A DNA stretch of 13,443 nt from CAZGYE01 sp964530165. GTDB lineage: Bacteria; Planctomycetota; Planctomycetia; Planctomycetales; Planctomycetaceae. Below the pieces are notes generated by a model, which made no database searches, was not told where the DNA came from, and was given only the letters and a program-made list of their open reading frames with translations. The translations under genes were made by a program, and so were the position numbers. The DNA is taken from contig CAZGYE010000148.1 of the NCBI GenBank assembly GCA_964530165.1, forward strand, positions 1 through 13,443, read 5' to 3'. This document shows positions 7,340 to 12,468 of this stretch, one piece after another. Numbering within the stretch: position 1 is the first letter of the stretch; each line of letters starts with the position of its first letter.

Positions 7340-8008
7340 TCAGTCAACCTGATCAAGGTCGCTGTGCAGAACGCTCAGCGTGTATTCACCCATTTCAAAC
7401 TCGCAACAGCAGCACTCGTCTTCAGACATCCGAGACCGCGTCAATTCGACTCGACAGCCCATCAAGCGGGCCAAAACCTGCTTCTCCAACGCACAGATGC
7501 CTCGATCTGCAGCAGCCAGACTTGAGTACGGGCAGTCATGCTGCCGAAGCACGGGAAGCCTGCTGCGACGATCGATCTCCACGTCGATGCCCCGTTCGGC
7601 TAACACTTGGCACAGTTTCTCCAGGCGCTGCTCAAGCGTATCACTGTGGATGCGGGCCTGATATTTCTCCGCGAGGATGTCGCAAACCCGGCGAACCAGC
7701 TCGCGCCGAGTTGTGGGACCCTCGCTCGTTGTGACTGCGCGCCAGAGGCTGACAGCCAGGTCGGTGCAGTTTGAGCCGAACAACCGCTCGGATCGGTCGG
7801 TGGTGGCATACTCAAAGAACGGCCGGCCCCGGGTCTGCCGAACCTTACGCCGCTGGACCAGCCCCTGATGCATCAATCGGCTGAGCTTCTGCCGAATCGC
7901 CGTCCGCGACACTCCCGCGCAGCAGATCAGTTGATTCACCGTTGCACCGTTGCGACGACGCATCTCCTGGAGCAGTTTCTCATCGTCCGCTAGGGTGGAA
8001 CCAATCAT
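7340..8008 (-). CDS. Winged-helix regulator with Cys-rich C-terminus (SufR/COG2345-like)
   Basis: A 222-aa DNA-binding protein. The N-terminal winged helix covers about 8-70: GATVNQLICCAGVSRTAIRQ is the helix-turn-helix, and the wing carries the family motif GRPFFEYATT (61-70). The C-terminus has cysteines at 159, 172 and 185, then four in a row at 199-202, with spacing C-x12-C-x12-C-x13-CCCC. The start of this pattern, H-D-C-P-Y...C-x-L-E, is that of SufR-type regulators, where such cysteines hold an iron-sulfur cluster; iron-sulfur binding here is inferred. ATG 8008 has AGGCGGA upstream. It heads the operon, and an inverted repeat overlaps its promoter, so it probably represses itself and the five downstream genes until the cluster state changes. 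The CCCC run is unusual. Confidence 0.85.
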   Translation of the reverse strand: MIGSTLADDEKLLQEMRRRNGATVNQLICCAGVSRTAIRQKLSRLMHQGLVQRRKVRQTRGRPFFEYATTDRSERLFGSNCTDLAVSLWRAVTTSEGPTTRRELVRRVCDILAEKYQARIHSDTLEQRLEKLCQVLAERGIDVEIDRRSRLPVLRQHDCPYSSLAAADRGICALEKQVLARLMGCRVELTRSRMSEDECCCCEFEMGEYTLSVLHSDLDQVD

Positions 8009-8055
8009 GCCGATCCGCCTGGCTCACTGACTGAAAGTCCCGTTGACTTAGCTGA

Positions 8056-8083
8056 ATGATACCAATTAAATCTAATTTGGCAA
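8056..8083 (-). promoter_or_regulatory. Putative sigma70-like promoter of the regulator-led operon
   Basis: On the minus strand a -35-like TTGCCA (8083-8078) is separated by 16 nt from a -10-like TATCAT (8061-8056). Initiation near 8049 would leave a leader of about 40 nt before ATG 8008. The boxes lie in the only strongly AT-rich stretch upstream of the operon. Promoter consensus sequences are not well characterised in this phylum, so this rests on resemblance to the general sigma70 pattern. Confidence 0.5.
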
Positions 8084-8097
8084 CTAAATATGCCAAA
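8076..8097. promoter_or_regulatory. Candidate operator: TTTGGCA-N8-TGCCAAA
   Basis: A perfect 7-bp inverted repeat with spacer ACTAAATA. One arm overlaps the putative -35 box (8078-8083). The symmetry and a centre-to-centre distance of about one and a half helical turns suit a dimeric winged-helix repressor, and the adjacent gene encodes one. A partial half-site-like ATATGGCA lies just upstream, around 8113-8122. Assigning this site to the neighbouring regulator is inference. Confidence 0.5.
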
Positions 8098-8258
8098 AAA
8101 TTGTAACCTACGTCCAATATGGCAGGACAGCGGATTTTAAGTGGATATCTGTTTATATACTTGGACTAAACCGACGGCGTAAGGCGATGCGGATCTTTCG
8201 GCAATCTGGTGAGCGCGCGGCTGGTGGTTCTTGGGCAGAGTCGTTAATTCGGCCAATC

Positions 8259-8282
8259 GGCAGGCTGGAAAGCCTGCCCCAC
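8259..8282 (-). repeat. Single family-B hairpin repeat
   Basis: GGCAGGCT-GGAA-AGCCTGCC followed by CCAC: an 8-bp perfect stem with a 4-nt loop. It is the reverse complement of the copies at 12306-12359 and in the same sense as those at 12370-12453. It lies about 55 bp beyond the stop codon of the pterin dehydratase gene, a usual place for REP-like elements. Confidence 0.85.
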
Positions 8283-8337
8283 GACACCTGTCAAATCAGC
8301 TTTGACAGACCAGTAGTTCTTTCGCCCGAATTCTCGA

Positions 8338-8685
8338 TCACCTCACCCAGCTCTTGGGAAACCCGTCGAGCGGCGAATCATCGGCCGGTTGCCAAGTCAC
8401 CGTCTCGTGGATTTTGCGGGCCAACGCGACGTCGTGGGGAGTGACCGCACGAACGCGATGGGTCTGCAGCTTCACGGTCACCTGGGCGTACCCGACCGAC
8501 AGATCCGGATGATGCCAGGCGGCTTCCGCAAGATATCCAATCGTGTTCACGAGCAGCATTGTGTGCGCGAAACCCGGTGTTGTGTATTGCCGACGGAGCC
8601 AACCGTCACGTATTTCCCAGCCGGGCAAATCCTCGAGTTCCTGCTGAAGTTGCTCGTCGGTGAGCACGGAATCGTCGGCCATCAT
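8338..8685 (-). CDS. phhB: Pterin-4a-carbinolamine dehydratase
   Basis: A 115-aa cytoplasmic enzyme that dehydrates 4a-hydroxytetrahydrobiopterin, normally recycling the cofactor of aromatic amino acid hydroxylases. The diagnostic stretch is AEAAWHHPDLSVGYAQVTVKLQTHRVRAVTPHDVALA (in two parts: AEAAWHHPD, then VKLQTHRVRAVTPHD): the HHPD pair and the later TH histidine are the family's catalytic histidines. The length suits the family (about 90-115 aa). The first of two adjacent Met codons (8685) is chosen because GGGGGA lies about six bases upstream; 8682 and an upstream ATG at 8715 are alternatives. No phenylalanine hydroxylase gene is in the window, so a partner is not shown. It is a single gene, divergent from the sulfatase and separated by 329 bp from the operon head, so probably expressed on its own. 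Confidence 0.93.
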   Translation of the reverse strand: MMADDSVLTDEQLQQELEDLPGWEIRDGWLRRQYTTPGFAHTMLLVNTIGYLAEAAWHHPDLSVGYAQVTVKLQTHRVRAVTPHDVALARKIHETVTWQPADDSPLDGFPKSWVR

Positions 8686-8897
8686 GTTGGTCCCCCGGAT
8701 GGAATTGTCAGACATTTCAATTATTGCACCCGCCGCCGTTTTTCGTATGGGTGCGGCTGCCGAGGCCATTGGAATGTTCGACGTTTTCTCGACCGCGATG
8801 TCATTTCGGTGGACCATTCAGCTCGCCGAACCTGAGGAAAACTCCGGCAGTGTTTCGCATCCACGGTGAACTTCGGGTATCTTGGTGGTTGGCAAGT

Positions 8898-8916
8898 CCG
8901 GCCGGCTGTCGGCCGG
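8898..8916 (+). repeat. GC-rich hairpin in the sulfatase leader
   Basis: CCGGCCG-GCTGT-CGGCCGG, a perfect 7-bp stem with a 5-nt loop, 71 nt before the sulfatase start. No T-run follows, so it is not a typical intrinsic terminator. It may be a leader structure or another dispersed palindrome; only one copy is in the window. Confidence 0.6.
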
Positions 8917-8975
8917 CGGAATACCACATGCAGTACAGTGCGTTCCAGCCGAAACAGGCCGCCCGCAACGACGAA

Positions 8976-8981
8976 AGGGAG
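8976..8981 (+). promoter_or_regulatory. Ribosome-binding site setting the sulfatase start
   Basis: AGGGAG followed by six bases and ATG 8988. It favours this start over the upstream in-frame ATG at 8724, whose extra 88 codons show no signal peptide or sulfatase features. Confidence 0.75.
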
Positions 8982-8987
8982 CAACCA

Positions 8988-10496
8988 ATGCGCCTCAGAA
9001 CACTGTGTCCGTCCAGTTTGCTTGTTCTCTTATTGATGCTGTGTTTGGTATCGGATGGGCTGGCCGAGTCGAAAAAGAAGAGAGCCGAGAACCGTCCCAA
9101 CATCGTCGTCGTGCTGGCCGACGACCTCGGTTACGGTGACCTGGCCTGTTACGGCCACAAGATCATCCAGACGCCCAATTTGGATCGGTTCGCCGCGGAA
9201 GGAATGCGGCTGACGAACTGCTACGCCGCCGCAGCCAACTGCTCGCCCGCCCGCTGCGGACTGATGACCGGACGGACGCCGTACCGCGTCGGCATTCATA
9301 ACTGGATCCCCATGTTCTCGCCCATGCACGTGCGCCAGTGGGAGATTACCATCGCGACGCTGTTGCGGGGGGCTGGTTACGCCACCTGTCAGGTCGGCAA
9401 ATGGCACCTCAACGGCAGGTTCAACCTCCCCGGCCAGCCGCAGCCGTCCGATCACGGCTTCGACTACTGGTTCTCGACCCAAAACAATGCGCTGCCCACC
9501 CATCACAATCCCGATAACTTCGTCCGCAACGGCAAACCGGTCGGGGTGCTCGAAGGGTACTCCGCGCAATTGGTTGCCGACGAGGCAATCGGCTGGCTGA
9601 AGAACACCCGTGATCAACACAAGCCGTTCTTCCTCTACGTCTGTTTTCACGAGCCGCACGAGCCAATTGCCACCGCCAAACGTTTCCGGGACCTTTATCC
9701 GGGCTTCGACCACCCCGCCCAGGCCGCTCATCACGGCAACGTCACTCAAATGGACGACGCGTTCGGCCGGTTGATGCGCACGCTTGATGTGCGGAATCTA
9801 CGAGAGACCACGCTGGTCTTCTTCACGAGTGACAACGGGCCGGCCATCACGCATCGGCACCCGTACGGATCCGCCGGTCCGCTTCGTGACAAGAAGGGTT
9901 CGATGTATGAAGGCGGCATCCGCGTACCGGGGATGATTCGTTGGCCCGGGCACACGAAACCGGGACAGGTCTGTCACGAGCCGGTCAGCGGCGTCGATCT
10001 GCTGCCGACTTTGTGTGCGATCACGAACGTTCCCGTCCCCAACGACCGAAAGATCGACGGCGCCAGCTTCCTGCCGATATTCGACGCCCAGCCCATTCGG
10101 CGAGAAACGCCGCTTTATTGGCAGTTCAACGTGGCCCGCAGCAAACCAAAGGTGGCGATGCGAATCGGCGACTGGAAGATTTTGGCACACCTAACCGGAC
10201 CGGAGATGAAGCCGTTCGGCGACATCAGGGCTGCTGACATGCAAAGCATCAAGAGCGCGGAGCTGGCCTCGTTCGAGCTCTACAACCTGCGTGACGACAT
10301 CGGCGAAACCACCGATTTGGCGGAACGGGAACCGAGGCGGCTGGCGGACATGTCGGCCAAGCTCCGCACGCTGTACCGCGAAGTCCGCGACGAGAGCCCC
10401 GTCTGGCCGGCCTGGAAATGGCCCCGGTACGAAGGCCAGCGCATCCGGGCGTTCTATGAGGCGCAGCGGAAGGCCGCGAAGGAAGAAAACAAATAA
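8988..10496 (+). CDS. Secreted type I (formylglycine) sulfatase
   Basis: A 502-aa arylsulfatase-like enzyme that hydrolyses sulfate esters, probably on sulfated polysaccharides or other organosulfates, outside the cytoplasm. A signal peptide is clear (hydrophobic 10-24, then GLAES). Active-site marks are the metal-binding DD at 45-46 in VLADDLGYGD, the formylglycine signature CSPAR at 85-89 followed by CGLMTGR, GKWHL with K138 and H140, H221 in HEPHEP, SDNGP with D282 and N283, and K303 in DKKGSMYEGG. It is of the Cys type and so needs a formylglycine-generating enzyme, which is not encoded here. The length is normal. It is read alone on the plus strand, and a heptad repeat array begins four bases after its stop. 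The substrate class cannot be told from these motifs. Confidence 0.95.
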   Translation: MRLRTLCPSSLLVLLLMLCLVSDGLAESKKKRAENRPNIVVVLADDLGYGDLACYGHKIIQTPNLDRFAAEGMRLTNCYAAAANCSPARCGLMTGRTPYRVGIHNWIPMFSPMHVRQWEITIATLLRGAGYATCQVGKWHLNGRFNLPGQPQPSDHGFDYWFSTQNNALPTHHNPDNFVRNGKPVGVLEGYSAQLVADEAIGWLKNTRDQHKPFFLYVCFHEPHEPIATAKRFRDLYPGFDHPAQAAHHGNVTQMDDAFGRLMRTLDVRNLRETTLVFFTSDNGPAITHRHPYGSAGPLRDKKGSMYEGGIRVPGMIRWPGHTKPGQVCHEPVSGVDLLPTLCAITNVPVPNDRKIDGASFLPIFDAQPIRRETPLYWQFNVARSKPKVAMRIGDWKILAHLTGPEMKPFGDIRAADMQSIKSAELASFELYNLRDDIGETTDLAEREPRRLADMSAKLRTLYREVRDESPVWPAWKWPRYEGQRIRAFYEAQRKAAKEENK

Positions 10497-10500
10497 CATG

Positions 10501-10577
10501 AGCCTTCAGCCTTCAGCTCCTGAAAGGACAGAAACCTCTATTCCCGAAGCCTGAAAGCTGATTGCTGAGCGCTGCCC
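10501..10577. repeat. Heptanucleotide inverted array 4
   Basis: Eleven 7-nt units in phase, starting four bases after the sulfatase stop. The left part is AGCCTTC, AGCCTTC, AGCTCCT. After a spacer of about 24 nt, the right part reads GAAGCCT, GAAAGCT, GATTGCT, GAGCGCT in the inverted sense. The 7-nt spacing of the AGC/GCT core is kept across the spacer. The unit sequence is unlike that of arrays 1-3, but the design is the same: two 7-nt repeat arms facing each other. Confidence 0.75.
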
Positions 10578-10588
10578 CGGATTATTCA

Positions 10589-10648
10589 TAGAAACCCAAA
10601 CCGACGACTTGTCGTCGAGTAGAAACCCAAACCGACGACTTGTCGTCG
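10589..10648 (+). repeat. Two tandem family-A hairpin repeats
   Basis: Copies at 10589-10617 and 10620-10648, period 31 nt. Each is TAGAAACCCAAAC plus the hairpin CGACGA-CTTG-TCGTCG. They match the copies at the left edge of the window, in the opposite orientation, except for one loop base (CTTG against CTCG). Confidence 0.9.
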
Positions 10649-10676
10649 CTGGATGTGCCATGCAACCGGTGGATTG

Positions 10677-10705
10677 CGACAACAAGTTGTCGGTTTGGGT
10701 ACTAC
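10677..10705 (-). repeat. Diverged family-A hairpin repeat with compensatory change
   Basis: On the minus strand TACCCAAAC is followed by CGACAA-CTTG-TTGTCG. Compared with the tandem copies, the fifth and twelfth bases of the hairpin changed together (G to A and C to T), so a G-C pair became an A-T pair and the stem stayed perfect. Confidence 0.8.
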
Positions 10706-10748
10706 AAGGGCAACCTATGAATAATCCCGACTCACCACAAGTCGCCCG

Positions 10749-10780
10749 CCGGCAATTTCTGCCGGTGCTCGGCCTTTTTT
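10749..10780 (+). terminator. Possible intrinsic terminator-like hairpin
   Basis: CCGGCA-ATTTC-TGCCGG (10749-10765) is followed after nine bases by six T (10775-10780). The distance between stem and T-run is larger than in a classic terminator. It lies about 250 bp after the sulfatase stop and before the BBP7-like gene, so it could stop sulfatase read-through. Confidence 0.35.
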
Positions 10781-11035
10781 GAAAATTCGACTCAAGAATC
10801 CGGTAGAACTTACCGAGAGGCCTTGACCACCCAGGATGCTTTTCGCTATCTAGACCGCACTTCTCCACTCTCTCTATTGACATCCCATTCGCGATCAAAC
10901 CATTCGGTTCGTTTGACGAGCGGTCTCGCTTGGCAAGCGGTCCGATTGGCACGGACAACAACCCGATTTGTGGGTTCCGCGGCGCGATCTGCGCGGACGG
11001 CGCCTGCATAGGCTCAATTCCAACATTCCACACAT

Positions 11036-11040
11036 GGAGG
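11036..11040 (+). promoter_or_regulatory. Ribosome-binding site deciding a GTG start
   Basis: GGAGG, six bases before GTG 11047. It rejects the longer frame from ATG 10930, whose first 39 codons show no signal peptide, whereas the GTG start is followed at once by a typical one. Confidence 0.8.
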
Positions 11041-11046
11041 TGCTCG

Positions 11047-12303
11047 GTGGCGAAAATTTCACGACTTCTCACCGTTCTGATGGTCACGACCTTCGGCGCC
11101 CTGGGTTTCGCCGACGAGTGGAGGCCGACGACGGTCGTCAATCCCTACGGACCGACCGTCGTCAATCCGTACGCCTCGACTGTTGGCAGGCCCTGGGTTA
11201 GGGCTTTCCCGTCGGGGTTTTCCGGGGTTGCAGCGGCGCCTGACGCTGGCGCGCAGCCGATGCTCTCTGGCCCCCAACAGCCAGCGGTCGTCCCACCGTC
11301 CTGCAAGCCGGACTGTTGGGAGGGGCTGGACTGGTGGCATGATGATTACTCCTATCCACCTTGGTGCGGGCCGTGCAGCGCTGCGTGGAACGCTGTCTGT
11401 CGCTTCTCCGAAACGGGTGGCTGGTATGTGACTGCGGGCACTCTCTGGCTGACGCGGAGCAATGGGACTCGCAGCAACCTGTCGACCAAAGTGAGCACGG
11501 GTCGGAGTGTGATGAACACCGACGACCTGGATTTCGATCCGCAAGCCGGGCCGTACGTGACGGTGGGCCACTACATCGGTAGCGCCACGAGTCTCGAATG
11601 GTCGTTTTTCGGCTTTTATGACTGGGACGCCCGAACCTCGACGGGACGCTCCAACAACAACTTCAACCCCTATTGGGGGAGCCACAGTCAGCGTCCGACC
11701 GATGCTTTCCAAGGCGCCGTCAAACACGAAGTCAACTATGCATCGGAGCTGTTCAACACCGAACTGGGAATCCGCCGCTGGGTCAGCAACGATGCCTCGG
11801 TCCTCTTGGGGCTGCGCTTCATGAGCATCAATGAAGACCTCGACTTTTTCTCGTTCCATGACTCTCCTGGAATCAGTGATGGTGTGTATAGTATCCATAC
11901 CGACAACAATCTGTTGGGAACACAGATTGGGGGCGAGCTCTCGCGGCCTCTCTTCGGCGACTGGCTCCGTATTGTGATGGAGGGCAAAGCCGGCGTGTTC
12001 CTGAATTTTGCTGAGCAAGACAGTCACTTCATTGACTCGAAGGCGCCGCTTTTCGCCCGTGACCACAAGAGCGATACAGGATTTGCTTCGTTGCTCGAGC
12101 TGGCTGTCAGTTTGTCAGCTCGACTGTCGGATCACATTTCCCTGCGGGGCGGCTACCGCTTTGTCGGAATCACCGGTCTCGCCCTTGCTCCGGACCAACT
12201 TCTGGACAATTCCGATCGGATCAATCCAGGCCAGTTCATATCGACAGACGGAAGTCTGCACCTGCACGGCCCGTTTGTCGAGGGTGAGTTCCTGTTGCCC
12301 TGA
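11047..12303 (+). CDS. BBP7-like outer-membrane beta-barrel protein
   Basis: A 418-aa protein started by GTG. A signal peptide (residues 2-22, AKISRLLTVLMVTTFGALGFA) is followed by a low-complexity region with VVNPYGPT/VVNPYAST repeats and a short cysteine-rich stretch (C86, C90, C107, C110, C118) within DWWHDDYSYPPWCGPC. From about 123 on, alternating beta strands fit a barrel: GGWYVTAGTLWLTR, then ASELFNTELGIRRWVSNDASVLLGLRF, GKAGVFLN, and the final LHGPFVEGEFLLP. These segments resemble the planctomycete BBP7 family, in which the Y-x-L-W-x-x-R entry and the 'N-x-E-L' strand are typical. The expected location is the outer membrane; its role as pore, structural protein or receptor is unknown. 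It is a single gene, bounded by repeats on both sides and convergent with aspS. Confidence 0.8.
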   Translation: MAKISRLLTVLMVTTFGALGFADEWRPTTVVNPYGPTVVNPYASTVGRPWVRAFPSGFSGVAAAPDAGAQPMLSGPQQPAVVPPSCKPDCWEGLDWWHDDYSYPPWCGPCSAAWNAVCRFSETGGWYVTAGTLWLTRSNGTRSNLSTKVSTGRSVMNTDDLDFDPQAGPYVTVGHYIGSATSLEWSFFGFYDWDARTSTGRSNNNFNPYWGSHSQRPTDAFQGAVKHEVNYASELFNTELGIRRWVSNDASVLLGLRFMSINEDLDFFSFHDSPGISDGVYSIHTDNNLLGTQIGGELSRPLFGDWLRIVMEGKAGVFLNFAEQDSHFIDSKAPLFARDHKSDTGFASLLELAVSLSARLSDHISLRGGYRFVGITGLALAPDQLLDNSDRINPGQFISTDGSLHLHGPFVEGEFLLP

Positions 12304-12305
12304 GC

Positions 12306-12453
12306 GTGGGGCAGGCTTTCCAGCCTGCCATGAACGTGGGGCAGGCTTTCCAGCCTGCCGATCTGTCATGGCAGGCTGGAAAGTCTGCTGATCTGTCATG
12401 GCAGGCTGGAAAACCTGCTGATCTGTCATGGCAGGCTGGAAAGCCTGCCCCAC
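12306..12453. repeat. Cluster of five family-B hairpin repeats
   Basis: Copies 1 and 2 (12306-12329, 12336-12359) read GTGGG plus a CAGGCT-TTCC-AGCCTGCC hairpin with period 30. Copies 3 to 5 (12370, 12400, 12430) are inverted, also with period 30, joined by GATCTGTCAT linkers. Copies 3 and 4 carry changes in one arm (AGTCTGCT, AACCTGCT) that weaken the stem. The cluster fills the gap between the convergent stops of the BBP7-like gene and aspS and may end or stabilise both transcripts. The head-to-head layout is like enterobacterial BIMEs. Confidence 0.9.
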
Positions 12454-12468
12454 ACGACTTGAGCATCC

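Larger units (their letters stand above)
8009..8337. other. Intergenic region upstream of the operon
   Basis: About 330 bp without a convincing gene, between the regulator start and the stop of the pterin dehydratase gene. Positions 8041-8170 are markedly AT-rich compared with the rest of the window and hold the putative operon promoter and operator. Positions 8259-8282 hold one family-B hairpin. An 85-codon plus-strand frame starting at 8187 has no Shine-Dalgarno sequence, runs through the hairpin and is not considered coding. Confidence 0.7.
8686..8987. other. Divergent intergenic region between phhB and the sulfatase gene
   Basis: About 300 bp between two divergently read starts. It should hold both promoters. 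On the minus strand TGC-AATAAT (8728-8720) is an extended -10-like sequence for phhB, with no clear -35. Towards the sulfatase there is a strong GC hairpin (8898-8916) and a good ribosome-binding site (8976-8981). Long frames extend across it on both strands but lack ribosome-binding sites and family features, and appear to be read-through of the flanking genes. Confidence 0.6.
10579..10727. mobile_element. MITE-like element with 13-bp terminal inverted repeats
   Basis: GGATTATTCATAG at 10579-10591 is the exact reverse complement of CTATGAATAATCC at 10715-10727. The 149-bp interior holds two direct and one inverted family-A hairpin repeats and no coding sequence. It looks like a small non-autonomous element or a compound REP-type cluster. 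No target-site duplication is evident, and no transposase gene is nearby, so mobility is inference. Confidence 0.5.
10497..11046. other. Repeat-rich intergenic region between sulfatase and BBP7-like genes
   Basis: 550 bp without a supported gene. In order it holds heptad array 4 (10501-10577), a 149-bp element with terminal inverted repeats and three family-A hairpins (10579-10727), and a hairpin followed by six T (10749-10780). An exact TTGACA at 10877-10882 has no good -10 at the right distance. A ribosome-binding site (11036-11040) comes just before the GTG start of the next gene. Reading frames crossing the region are explained by the repeats. Confidence 0.7.

Noticed and set aside
8043..8071. 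Plus-strand promoter-like TTGACT-N17-TTAAAT
   Set aside because: No plausible gene or RNA follows on the plus strand for over 900 bp. In an AT-rich operator region a chance match is likely.
8187..8444. 85-codon plus-strand frame downstream of the AT-rich region
   Set aside because: It lacks a ribosome-binding site, runs through a hairpin repeat and overlaps the 3' end of phhB.
8724..8987. N-terminal extension of the sulfatase from ATG 8724
   Set aside because: A well-placed ribosome-binding site and signal peptide begin at 8988, and the extension crosses the divergent promoter region and a GC hairpin.
10877..10905. TTGACA as a -35 box for the BBP7-like gene
   Set aside because: No acceptable -10 sequence lies 16-18 bp downstream, so it is not listed as a promoter.
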